Assembly (NCBI GenBank): GCA_004802725.1
Contig: SGPM01000017.1
Location: 1 to 64,000, forward strand
Origin: Antrodiella citrinella
Taxonomy: Eukaryota > Basidiomycota > Agaricomycetes > Polyporales > Steccherinaceae
Reading direction: 5' to 3'
Length of the DNA stretch: 64,000 bases
Part shown: positions 22,041-32,219 of the stretch, piece by piece
Layout: each line of letters opens with the position of its first letter
Numbering within the stretch: position 1 is the first letter of the stretch
Translations under genes and position numbers: made by a program
The notes under the pieces: generated by a model
The model's input: only the letters and a program-made list of their open reading frames with translations
What the model was told of the DNA's origin: nothing
The model's database searches: none

Positions 22041-24056
22041 ATGTTCGCCACGTTACTCCTTCTTCCTTTGTTCATGAGCTCGGTCGTTCTGGCGCANAGC
22101 AGCGCAGCGGTCCCNGTTCGCAGCAGTGCTGACGTTCCCGTCGTCGCACCCTCTAGTGCTGTTGCGCCNTCCGCGTCTCCCACATCCGTATTCGAGACGC
22201 CCTCGTCNATCGCGCCCTCNGTCTCCCCGACGTCCATATCCCTTACTCCCACCGGCACCGCAGTGCTTCCCAGTCTCAGCTCATTCCCCACCTCGTCTGC
22301 GAANGTCATCTCGGTCTCAATCATTGGGACCGCATCGGCCATCCCGTCGCATAGCGGGACCGTCATTCCATCCAGCATTGCAGCGAGCAGCGTCGCGGGG
22401 TCTGCCACGAGCGTTCCGCCGGTCCCTTCTGTGTCCGGCAGCTCTTCCCTCGCACCTTCAGTGTCGCCAATTGGTACGCCTTCGTCTTCTGTTTCGCCCT
22501 CAAGNGTCATTGTTACTCCTTCGGGAACACTTTCGGTATCGGCGTCGAGTAGTTCTATCACTCCGTCGGCTTCTGTCTCGGCGTCGTCGATCGTATCGTC
22601 AGTCTCCCTCTCGGTATCGACCGCATCCGCCATTCCCTCGTCGTCAGTCGCTCCCTCCGTATCCGCGGTTCCCTCGAGCTCTGTCATACTGTCCTCATCG
22701 ATCGCTCCAGTTTCCTCGGTTGCTCCCTCGGTGTCCGGCTCTAGCAGCGTTCCGCCGACGACAGTTCCTACGCCGGTTCACTCGTCTTCAGTGTTGCCGT
22801 CCACCACTCTGGCAGTCACGCCTCCTTTGAGTTCGAGTGTCGCACCGTCGGTGAGCGGCAGCGTCAGTCCTAGTGGAACCGTTGTGCCTTCGAGCAGCAC
22901 CGTGCCCGCCACTGTCACTGGCCGACCCACACACTCCGTTTACCCCTCCAGCATTGCGCCGCCAGTGTCTATTGGCACTCCGGCCTACCCCTCTGTTCCT
23001 TTGAGCAGCGCCGTGCCCGTCTCTGTTACACCCCCTCACTCCGTCTACCCCTCCAGCATTGCATCGCCAGTGACTATCGGATACCCGGGTCATCCCTCCA
23101 GTATTGTATCCATCGGATACCCGGTCTATCCTTCCAGCATTGCGCCCCCAGTATCCATTGGGTACCCGGTCTATCCCTCCAGCAGCATTGTTACGCCACC
23201 TCTGAGCAGTCACATCGCGCCCTCTCCCAGCTGCTACCCTAGCACCATCACCGTTACCGCCACAGCTACGGTGACTGCCACACGTGTGGCCCCTCCAGCC
23301 ACGGCTACTGTCACCGTCACTCGCACTGCTGTCCCCACTACTCACGCCACATACCCGGTCTCCGGTAGCGTTGCACCATCGGCAGTTCACTCGTCCGTCG
23401 CTCCGAGTGGTACTGGCATTCCTCTCAACGGTATCGGTAACGGAACGTTCCACACCGCCTTCAACTTCACGCTTGCGGCGTACAATGTCTCCCTCCCGAA
23501 TGCCAACACCACTGGCGCGCCCCTTGTGTTAGGTCAGGCGGGTTCGACTGGGGGTGCTTCTTTCAAGGTTCTTTCGGTGAGGTTTCTTCGTATTCGCGCT
23601 GATCTTCTGTTGTTAATCGATATCAATCCAGACCTACGCATCGTTCCCTTTTGCACAATGGGCAAACTTCTCTCTTGTTCACGGCGCTCTCCTTCCTGCT
23701 GGAAATGTCTCGGCTTCAGACGCAAAGGTCTTGCCCGGGACTGAGCCTACGTTCATCTTCAGTAACCTCAAGCTCCCCGCCCCAGTTGACATTTATCGTG
23801 GCTTTGTAAGTCAACCTGCATCAATTTGTGCACACCAGTATACTGATGCGTTGTTGTTCCAATACAGAACGGCCTCAACGGCAGCCTCCCTATTCTTGCC
23901 GTCAACGGAGATGCGGACCATTTCTCTTTGTGCCGCACGGACAATTCCTCGTCGGCTCAGACGAATGTGGTCTACCGTGCGAGTAACGCCTCTGACTCGT
24001 ACATTTTCGACAGCTGCTACAATGTCAAGCTCCAGTTGGTTGGGCTGACGAACTGA
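22041..24056 (+). CDS. Secreted protein A: mucin-like Ser/Thr/Pro stalk fused to the array's conserved C-terminal domain
   Basis: Exons 22041-23576, 23632-23805 and 23868-24056 give 632 residues. A signal peptide (MFATLLLLPLFMSSVVLA) precedes about 440 residues made almost only of Ser, Thr, Pro, Val, Ala and Ile, with an imperfect repeat of the type VYPSSIAPPVSIGYP in the distal part and a VTATATVTATR block at its end. Such stalks are normally O-mannosylated in fungal walls. The last roughly 170 residues (from FNFTLAAYNVSLPNANTTGA to IFDSCYNVKLQLVGLTN) are homologous to genes B and C, with both introns at the same phase-0 positions. It lacks two of the four cysteines of B and C: IYRGF replaces IYCGV, and GIGNG replaces the first Cys segment. 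No GPI signal is seen at the C-terminus. Several n bases lie in the stalk. Function unknown. Confidence 0.8.
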
Positions 24057-25015
24057 TGTGAGGCGTGTATGGACTTGACGATATGATAGACATTGGACTT
24101 TCTTACGGACTTTCTTAACTTCTTGACAGTTTTGGACAATTTTGGCTACGACCTTCGAATTATCTCTAGTCAGACTTACACTACAGTACTTTCTACAAAT
24201 GGTGCAACGTTCATTCTCCTTCCCCATTTTGGGGTGTACCGGCATCTGCCGACGGCGATCATCCTCTTGATTCTGATGACAGTCGGTCCGACTGCCAACT
24301 TTCCAGCCTCGGAGATTCCACGCTGACTCGCCACTGTCCAGGTCAAACACCGTATACCGTATACCGTCTATGTTGCGAAGTTCAACAACTCAATTGAATA
24401 TCTAAACTGCGAACCGACGGGCCCCGGCCAGTTTCTACTTACCTAGAACTCATCGTGACTGCTTCTGCAGCCTGGCTGGCCATAACTCGCCGTTCGACCG
24501 AGTTCGACCAAGTTCGGGTCTTGCTTGCATTCATGAATTGGTCGTAACAGATGGCGGCTAGATCTTTGGCGATATACGATCTTAAGCTTATAGGATGAAG
24601 CAGAATGAAGCGTTTCAACACTCGGCTAAGGTGAATGTGACCTCCCTCACTCCACGTGCATGCTGATCTGGCTGATTTCTCCGGAGTAGGTGTACAGTGC
24701 ATGATGCATTGACGACCGACGACCAACGACCCTACGTAAAGCCTCTCGAAGTTTGCGCGAACCGGGCGACGTTATTTGACGATCAGTGGTAACCGATGAT
24801 GCTTCTTTGTTGGCACCAGCATTTCCGCGCGCAGAGCCTGCGTGCTGTGGATACGATCGAGGCTACACAGAACAATATAAGAGAGAGGAGTCAACATCTT
24901 CTCCAGACTCTCCCAGTACTCATATTTTATACTTCTTCGTCTCAACCATTCTGTTACCTGCGCAGCACTCTTTGGCCCAATTTGCGCCTCGCTCAACTAT
25001 CGCATTCTCCTCATC
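24057..25015. other. Intergenic region between secreted-protein genes A and B
   Basis: No gene is supported. A short tandem repeat of CGTATAC units lies near 24348-24368. A TATA-like TATAAGAG at about 24876 is the probable core promoter of gene B, 140 bases before its ATG. Confidence 0.4.
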
Positions 25016-25790
25016 ATGCTGGCTTTAGCTTTCGCACACTTGGCTGCCATCACAGCTGTGTTAGCTGTACCCTTGTCCAACATAAATTACAACCATCCCC
25101 GAGCCCTGAACGCTCAGCTGGTTCCTGCCAAAGCACCAGGCCCTTGGTGTGATGGACTCGGAGGAGGCGCATTCGATACCGCCTACAACTTCTCTATCAC
25201 GGCATATAACTCCACCTTTGATCTTGTCGGTGCCCAGCTACTGCTCGGATCGGCTGGTGCCACCGACGGTGCAGAGTTTAAGGTGTTCTCGGTATGTCTT
25301 ACCCTTATGTTTATCCACGATGCTTCTAATATATATTTTCTGCGCTCTAGACATATGCATCCTTCCCTTACAACGATTACCCCACGCTTACTTTGGTTAA
25401 CGGCGGCCTGACCCCCAATGGTCAAGTCGCCGGAGCTGGTGTTGCGGTCACCGCCGGTTCAGAACCCATGTTCATCATCACCAACCTGGACACACCCACT
25501 CCTGCCCAAATATACTGCGGTGTTGTGCGTTTGTAATCTCTCGGTCCGATTGTCAAAATAACTGACGAATGTGGCTGTTGCAGGCTTCCACTAGCGCTGA
25601 GGGCGGCGGAACTGGTCAGCCTCAGCTTGCTGTCAACGGTGACCCCGACAGCTTTGCACTGTGCAGTGCAGGTGATTATCCCAACGCTCAAGTGAATGTG
25701 TTCTACAAGCCTACACCCAACAACACTGGCTCGTACATCTACGACAGCTGTTACCCTGTGAAGTTGGAGATGGTAGGCTTGAACAACTGA
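25016..25790 (+). CDS. Secreted protein B of the tandem array
   Basis: Exons 25016-25291, 25351-25524 and 25584-25790 give 218 residues. The signal peptide is MLALAFAHLAAITAVLA. The mature domain begins near PWCDGLGGGAFDTAYNFSIT and contains TYASFPYNDYPTLTLVNGGL, PAQIYCGV, then FALCSAGDYPNAQVNVFYKP and SYIYDSCYPVKLEMVGLNN. Four cysteines of the domain (in PWCDG, IYCGV, ALCSA and DSCYP) are probably disulfide-bonded. Several N-glycosylation sequons are present (NFS, NST, NNT). Both introns are phase 0 and match genes A and C. No database family comes to mind; the domain looks specific to basidiomycetes. Confidence 0.85.
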
Positions 25791-26348
25791 TGGAAGCATG
25801 TCGTTTCTTTCAAGTTCGGACTTCAAGTTCGCTTCAAATTCGAGACATTCTTTTGCACGGACTAGTTTTCACGAGTTTTTCGGACATTGCTTTCGGACTT
25901 TTTGCTTGCGTTACCTTCCGTATGTTTGATTAATAAGTCGTTGTATCGTTCGGCACTGCTACGACGTAATGCTATTCGCAGTCTACCCCCGACACGCTTT
26001 CAGACCTCCGATCAGTGCGAGATGGAATTGTCATTCATGCTGCTTTTCATGGACTGCGGTCAATTCAAACCTTCGCTAAGTCGTTTCATCTACACGCCAG
26101 TTGAATTTTGATGTAACTGAATGGCACAACATAGCTTGCTGTGAGTAAGTTCATAGCACTAGCGTCACCAATACACGGATTTCAACGCCGTCCTGGCAAA
26201 GGAATGAAACGGCACATTCGTTCTGGACACTCGATTGCACATATAAAAGAGTGGATGGTATACCGTCTACCATATCCCACCACAAGTACTCATCCCTGAG
26301 CCTGCAACCCCATCCTCATCCCAAGCAGCCACCGCCACCATCGAAACG
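25791..26348. other. Intergenic region between secreted-protein genes B and C
   Basis: These 558 bases contain no supportable ORF. They hold the 3' end of B and the promoter of C, including its TATA box. Confidence 0.4.
26242..26249 (+). promoter_or_regulatory. TATA box of secreted-protein gene C
   Basis: TATAAAAG lies 107 bases before the ATG at 26349, the same spacing as for gene A. Confidence 0.6.
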
Positions 26349-27087
26349 ATGTTTACGTCCATGATCACTTCCACTGTAATGGCTCTCGGTTTGCTCGCTG
26401 GGTGCCAGGCCCTGCCTGCGAGTCTCGAAAGCCGTCAAGCCATTCCCGGATGTGAAGGCTTCGGCCCCGCCGTGTTCAACACCGCGTCCGACTTCACCAT
26501 CACGGCGTTGAACAGGACCCTCCCCAACGCGAACGACACCGGAGCACCGTTGGTGATTGGGCAGGCGGGCGCAGTTACCGGAGAATCCTTCGTGGTACTT
26601 TCCGTGAGTATCCCTTACTTGTTTTCGAAGAGTTGGGTCGAAGTTGACGAAACTTTGAACCTAGACCTTCGCATCGGTTGCCGTCAACGAGTTCCCTACC
26701 TGGAACTTGACCAACGGAGTGTTGCTTCCTAACGGACCGGTTCTCGTTTCGCAAACCAACTTCACCGCTGGCACAGCCCCACAATGGGAGTTGGGACAAA
26801 ACCTTCCTGTTCCTGCAGCGATCTGGTGCGCAGTAGTGAGTATCTCGTCTTTCCTTTGAGATGAAAACGTGAAAGCTCATTAAGCAACCAAAAAGATTTC
26901 GACCAGTGCGGAGGGTGGACCGGGAAGTGAGAACCCTACCCTCGCCGGTGAGGGAGACACCGACGACTTCTTCCTTTGCCCTACGGATATCGGACAAGTG
27001 AACGTTGTCTACAAGCCTATCGCCGACAACTTCGACCAGTACATCTTCGACGAGTGCTATGCGGTTGACTTGAAGTTGATTCAATGA
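26349..27087 (+). CDS. Secreted protein C of the tandem array
   Basis: Exons 26349-26603, 26665-26835 and 26896-27087 give 205 residues. The signal peptide (MFTSMITSTVMALGLLAGCQ) is followed by PASLESRQAI, where a basic residue pair-like site could be a propeptide end. The domain shows CEGFGPAVFNTASDFTITAL, TGAPLVIGQAGAVTGESF, TFASVAVNEFPTWNLTNGVL, AIWCAV, FFLCPTDIGQVNVVYKP and YIFDECYAVDLKLIQ. It aligns along its length with B and with the C-terminal part of A, with the same four Cys as B. Sequons NRT, NDT, NLT and NFT suggest heavy N-glycosylation. Function unknown. Confidence 0.85.
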
Positions 27088-28042
27088 TTAGGGTTAGATG
27101 GATAGTTAGGGAAGCTCTTGATGCACAGGAGGTTTTACGATCTCATTACGGACATTGGATGGACACTAGAAGAGCGTGGATGTTAAAATCGTTTCTCACG
27201 GACATATTCTACTCAAATACGTACTGCATATAGAGAAGCTGATTTTGAGACTCGGACGTCGATGGAGAACATCCGGCCTTCGTGACTTGCTTCTTGAGAT
27301 ATGAAAAGACCGGTCTGGAGTAAGATGGCAATCGCGCGAGGGACAACTTTGGATGTGAGTCATATGGCATCCTGCGAGTTCCGAGTCCAAAGTGAGGAAG
27401 AGGATTGCATTCGTATGTGTGGATAACATTGTATGTCAGGCACGTCAGTAGAAACAGTGGCGATTCGGGTACATGTTCTCCGACGGTCGGATGTAATTCT
27501 CTTTGCTTCTAAGTAATTCAAAGGTTCAACTCTTGAGTACTTAGAGGACGAGCCTGGGATTCGAAAATTCTGTAGACCTTGAGAAATATTTGAATCATCA
27601 GTCATTTCTGGATATAGACCACGTACCTCTACGGATGCCGCGGTTGCTTTCTCAAATCTTCACACAGTTCGCAGCCTGCATGTCTGTACATTGGTTCACG
27701 CAACAGGAAGATCACGGGCGGGATCTGGTCTGGCCTGTCCTTGCACACAAGAGTTACACCGAGAACGTTGGCGGGCCGATGAGGTAACATCAATGCTCCC
27801 TGTTGCGCTTTCGTAAACTGACTGAAATTGAATTGAATTGACACACCTCTGAAAGTATCATGCTCGATATAAACTTTAGGCTGAGAAGCATCTCATACCG
27901 CCAATGCGACACACGAACGTTCATCAACGATGTTCGGGTTCTAGGCCGTCTTGGTACCGGTCAAACACTATACAATGGGCAATCTTCAAAACGGTCAGAT
28001 CACGGCACGACAACAACGATAAAGTCCACCTCATGCTCACCG
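27088..28042. other. Intergenic region between gene C and pseudogene D
   Basis: About 950 bases without a supportable gene. A TATAAAC at about 27868 may be the old core promoter of copy D. Confidence 0.4.
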
Positions 28043-28957
28043 ATGTACTCGAAACTCGCCGGTCTGCTGGCTGCTTGCAAAGCCGTTCCACCGGCAGTGC
28101 GTCAAACTCGTCAGTTCCCTGGGTTAGGGTGCGAAGATTCGTCTTAGGTGCCTTTGACGACACGAGTGGCTTCACTCTCGCGGCGTTGAACAAGACCTTC
28201 CCCTATGCGAGTGTCGTTGGTCGGGCAGGTGTAGTCACTAGGGAGTCGTTCAGAGTGCTTTCCGTGACTCAGTGAGTGGCCACTTTGTACAGGGAGGTTG
28301 TGCATTTGTGTTGACCGGGACTTGCACCAACGTAGACCCTTGCGTCCGTTGTCCATTGGGTTCGACGATTTCCCGAGTTAGTGTTAGAATATGTACACTA
28401 GTACGAAGGACAATATTGTACATAGATATTCGTTGAGGCAACGGCCGTACCACGTTCGTTTAAGCGCCCGCTTGTCACATAGCGTTTCTGTTGTTCTACA
28501 CGCAACTGAGGCTGAGGTCCGTCTTCGTTCGTTCGCTCTCTTCTTTCTCTTACTCGTCTCTCTGTATAGTTCATACTAAACTATCAGTTGGAACCTCACT
28601 GAGGGGGCGTTACTGCCCGGGGAACCCGGACGTTGGCTCCGTCACGGACGACAATTTTGTTGCAGATGGATCTCCGAGGGCTGTCGGTGCCAATCTACTG
28701 GCGGACTGATGAGTTCAGTGCCATCGAGAAGAGCAGTGAAAGCTCACGAGTTGTCGGGCTTCTACTGATCCTAACGGCGGCAACGAGTGCCCTGCCCTCG
28801 CTGCAGCGCTGGTAATGGAGATAGCGACAACTTTTTCCTTTGTCCTACCCAACTCGGCCAAGGGAACATCGTCTATAAGCCTACTGCCAATGACTTTGGA
28901 GCTTATATCTTTGACGACTGCTATGCGGTCATTGTACGGCTGATTGATGTCGACTGA
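28043..28957 (+). pseudogene. Decayed fourth copy (D) of the secreted-protein array
   Basis: A start MYSKLAGLLAACKAVPPA and a first-Cys segment GLGCED are followed by a frameshift near 28135, after which the domain continues in another frame (GAFDDTSGFTLAALNKTFPY, then TRESFRVLS). The NDTGAPLVI segment is deleted. No recognisable exon 2 exists. A clear exon 3 lies at about 28805-28957 (GDSDNFFLCPTQLGQGNIVY, then YIFDDCYAVIVRLIDVD and a stop). It is closest to gene C (FFLCPTDIGQVNVVYKP). Loss of exon 2 and the shift make it non-functional as annotated. Confidence 0.75.
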
Positions 28958-29202
28958 TTCGGAGACCATTAGTTGATACTGGAAGAAGTAGTGTTAGTGC
29001 AAGCACATCTCAATCTTGCATGAGTACGTACTGCATATATGGACTTGCGAGGATAAAACAGTAATGATACATGGTCGACTCGGGGACGTTCGAAGACACC
29101 TAGAGGGGCGAAGCAATGCCGAAGAACATGACAATGACACAATACGGGGGCTGGGGTCTGCAGTTCAGAATGTACGATGATGTCTTGTATTCGCTCCGAC
29201 GT

Positions 29203-30778
29203 TCACCGTTTGCTTTTCTTGGCTTTGTGTGGTGATAGTATTGAGGTAAGCAAGCCTTCGTTATGCATGCTTGTGATAAAGCTCTCGAAGAAGGGTTCGT
29301 AGTCGAATACCCTATTGATATGCTCGACCTAAGCACAAATCTCGTTCAGTACCAGTGCACACACAGAAAATATAAACACACATTGGCATTCTTTGATTTT
29401 TCAACTTCTTCATCAATGGTCATCTTCACGGACATCGCGGACTGCACGCATTTCTCCCATGCGGCTGGAACGCTCCGAACAGGCATGTCTAAAATAGCTA
29501 TTTCTTTCTCCATTTTGCGGGAACCAAAGTCCTTGGAGAAAGTAGGACCATTGCTAGCAGGGTGGGCAGATGTCGTGAAGGTTTCTGTCACGCCATCGTG
29601 GAGGGCTTTGTCCACCTATACATATCCAACGTTGTTCAGTATGAACTGATGACTTGAATATAGAAGAGAGGCATACTTGACCTGACCACTCGTCTGAATG
29701 ACATTCTTGCAACCTTCTTTCCAGCGCAAGACGCTCCCGCTTGAGCATCTCCATCTCGTCACTTGCTTTGCAGAATTTGTCGTCCACAATGGCCAACAAG
29801 CTGTATCTGATATCATTAACAGCTGCATCGTCTGCGGATATATATCTCTGCATCCTCATCCTCAAGGCCGGTCTGACAACATCCGTCCAGTTTGATCCCG
29901 GTGGTACATCGCCTACTTCAAGAGGCCCAGAAAATCTCAGTCCGTCCAATTCCCAGACTTTACCGCCACAAGGTACGTAGCCAATGAAGTGGAACGAATC
30001 TTGCTTATCGTTACTCTTCTGTGGCTTCTTACGTTTCGCTGATGTTGGCTTGCCTGTCTTACGCTTGGGGGCAGAGGTTTCGGCCTTGCGTTTCGCGTTT
30101 TTCGCCGCTTTAGAAGCAGCCGCGTGACGAGATGCATGGACATCGACAGGTCTATGAAGAGGTGAACATCAAGCAGTCGATATACTATTGAAGCTGGGAT
30201 TTACCGAGCGAAAGAATTGTGCGCGTCTCGTATGGCACTACTGTTCGTTATAGAGAGGCCTTTCATCTGTACAATAAGAGTGCTTAGCGTGTCAACTGAA
30301 TCTTTGAGATGCTTTTGTTACGAACCTCAGGAGACATTTTACGCGTATCTTCAAGGAACATGTTCAGATTGTCACCAAGCTCAATCCCCTCGCAGTTGAA
30401 TATCACGTTTAGCAGTGCTTGAGAGGCGCACGCATCGTCAGTGAGCTGATGCGCGAACCAGACATCCTCGGCATCTAAATCTGGTCCGTCGTAAAGTTCA
30501 TCCTCGCCGCTCTCTGTTGCGTCGGGGCACAGGTAACAGAATATTAAGCCCCGTGGGTTAAGGTGGTCGATTGCCCAAGGCGCAATGTCATAGACTTCCG
30601 TCACTTCAAGCCCCTCAACACCCAGCTTGCGCAGAAGCATCGTGAATAAACCTGTGACCAAGCTTTGTGAGCTATAGGCGCATACGGTATCCTGCTACTC
30701 ACCAGGATCTGACTCAAGCACTGCAAAAGGTGCTCCCACTAGGTCGATTTCAACATCATCCCCGGCTTCTGCATCCAT
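29203..30778 (-). CDS. Ubiquitin C-terminal hydrolase of the UCH37/BAP1 type (peptidase C12) with C-terminal ULD
   Basis: Six exons (30778-30703, 30651-30326, 30266-30205, 30151-29677, 29615-29382, 29328-29203) total 1,299 bases, giving 432 residues. The catalytic set is visible: Gln in WFAHQL, Cys in TDDACASQALLNV, His in SFHFIGYVP and Asp in VWELDGL. The crossover-loop region carries a Lys/Arg-rich insert (KNAKRKAETSAPKRKTGK) that looks like a nuclear signal and lies just before the active-site His. The C-terminal extension (AWEKCVQSAMSVKMTIDEEV, then DYEPFFESFITSMHNEGLL and a basic end KAKKSKR) fits the UCH37-like domain that binds DEUBAD partners such as Rpn13 or ASXL. Animal relatives remove ubiquitin at the proteasome, INO80 or histone H2A. 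Which of these applies here is unknown; the basic loop favours the nucleus. Confidence 0.88.
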
Positions 30779-31086
30779 TTCGGTTGAAGCTTGAAAAGAT
30801 CTCTATCAATGTGCGAGGTTTGATAAGGAAACGAAGGATATGTTGCCCTAAGTTGAAACTTGACAAGGACAAGGACAAGGACAATTGAAGTAGGGTGTCT
30901 GAGACTAAGGCGCGACATACATCCTTAGACGCGCGCTCGTAGGAGTTTAAAAGTCGGCCATGAACGAGTCGACTATCCCGCTCTCGTGAGAGATACAACA
31001 CCATTGAAGGCTATGGCGGCATTATTATGTGCAAGCAAGATTGAAGAGACAGCTTGCGCAGCCCCAACATCTCTGACTGTAGAGAA
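30779..31086. promoter_or_regulatory. Intergenic region between divergent UCH gene and F-box gene
   Basis: These 308 bases hold both promoters. A short GACAAG microsatellite (about four units) lies near 30861-30886. An ATG at 30986 opens a frame that could splice into the F-box gene, so its 5' exon may be here. Confidence 0.4.
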
Positions 31087-32074
31087 ATGGTCGACAAAGT
31101 ACGTGAATCCATATGCTCTCTCGATCTCCGGGTCCAGTTTGAACTCGAGTCACCTGGCGAACAGGCAGATATTGATATCTCAACGGTGCATGCGCAGTTG
31201 AACCTGGACGTACTTGGTGAAATCATTTCGTATCTGCCAGTTGTTCAAGCGTTGCACGTTTCTACTACATGCAAGACATTTCACCGCATGGCCATTCCTG
31301 TCGCTCTTAACTCAGTCTCCATATCCGGGTCTTCTCAGTCTATATCTCGACGCAAGCTGAACCAATTCATCGCATTCCTTCTGGCAGCGATCAATACACG
31401 GCCTCGCCTGATGCGGCGGCTTGAGCTGCGTCCTCCCCGGTCTGTGTACCTCCCCACATCCGGTCCTGGCGACGAACCGCTAAACGTTATAGGATTATCG
31501 GATGCCATTGCCCAGGCACACAATCTACGATTCCTTGTAATCGACTGGTCCGACTTGCTTTTCCGTTTGCACAAACGGGTAGCGGCGGCTTTCAGTGAAC
31601 TGACGAACTTACAAAGTATCCGAATGGAAGATTTTGGTCCGCACGCCGCTAGAGTGTTGTGCTCGATGCGGAGCGCCCCTCGGGACATTTCCTTGGCATA
31701 TGTTGGCACAGAGTCCAATGTGCATCATTTTGTCCTTGAAATAACACCGGTATTCACGACCTCCACTACATGGACTATACATGAAATGGACACGGAGCAA
31801 ATTCTGTCTGAGCACACGGTTATACCGAGCGTCCGCAACCTCCGATGGTCTGGGTCGGAGGTTTCACTGGAGCTCCTGGTCATCGCGTTCCCCAACCTCC
31901 AAACTCTGGAGGTATTGAATAATACATCATTCCTCTCGAACCCTGGGTCTTCACCGTCTTGGAAACATCTGGACCATATTTCAGGAGAGTTACCCGACCT
32001 CGATGCGTGTTTTGGCACGTTTGGCGACCGCTATCCTACCGCTCGTCGTCTCAGTACCCACGACAGTACACCTG
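31087..32074 (+). pseudogene. F-box gene, 5' half, interrupted by a Plavaka transposon
   Basis: F-box proteins recruit substrates to SCF ubiquitin ligases. The F-box reads LNLDVLGEIISYLPVVQALH, then STTCKTFHRMAIPVAL, followed by leucine-rich repeat-like segments (LRFLVIDWSDLLFRLH, LQTLEVLNNTSFLSNPG). The reading frame runs to 32074 and then continues into the transposon end, where it meets a stop at 32130. The 3' half lies at 39026-39658. With start 31087 the two halves add to 1,509 coding bases (502 residues) with no frame break once the element and one copy of the TG duplication are taken out. The start is uncertain; a spliced upstream start near 30986 is possible. In this genome copy the gene can only make a truncated protein. 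Confidence 0.8.
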
Positions 32075-32099
32075 CATCAGGAAAACCGGGGTTTGATAA
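32075..32099 (+). repeat. Left terminal inverted repeat of the Plavaka element
   Basis: The 25 bases match the complement of 38999-39023 without mismatch. The next bases, TTTGCTCCAAGTTAG versus CTCGCTCTAAAATAG, are similar but diverged. Confidence 0.93.
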
Positions 32100-32219
32100 T
32101 TTGCTCCAAGTTAGATATGGCGGAGTATAATGTGGTCTATCCACGTGTATCATTGTATATTCCATTTAATCAGGCTAATTTTTGAAAACTGTTCCAAAGA
32201 TCGCAGTAGAATAGACGGC

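Noticed and set aside
22788..23453. Minus-strand Gly/Arg/Asn-rich ORF of 221 codons
   Set aside because: It is a mirror of the Ser/Thr/Pro-rich stalk of gene A. Low-complexity coding strands often leave open antisense frames.
30861..30886. GACAAG microsatellite as a possible CRISPR or functional repeat
   Set aside because: It is a simple six-base tandem repeat in a eukaryotic intergenic region, with no spacers.
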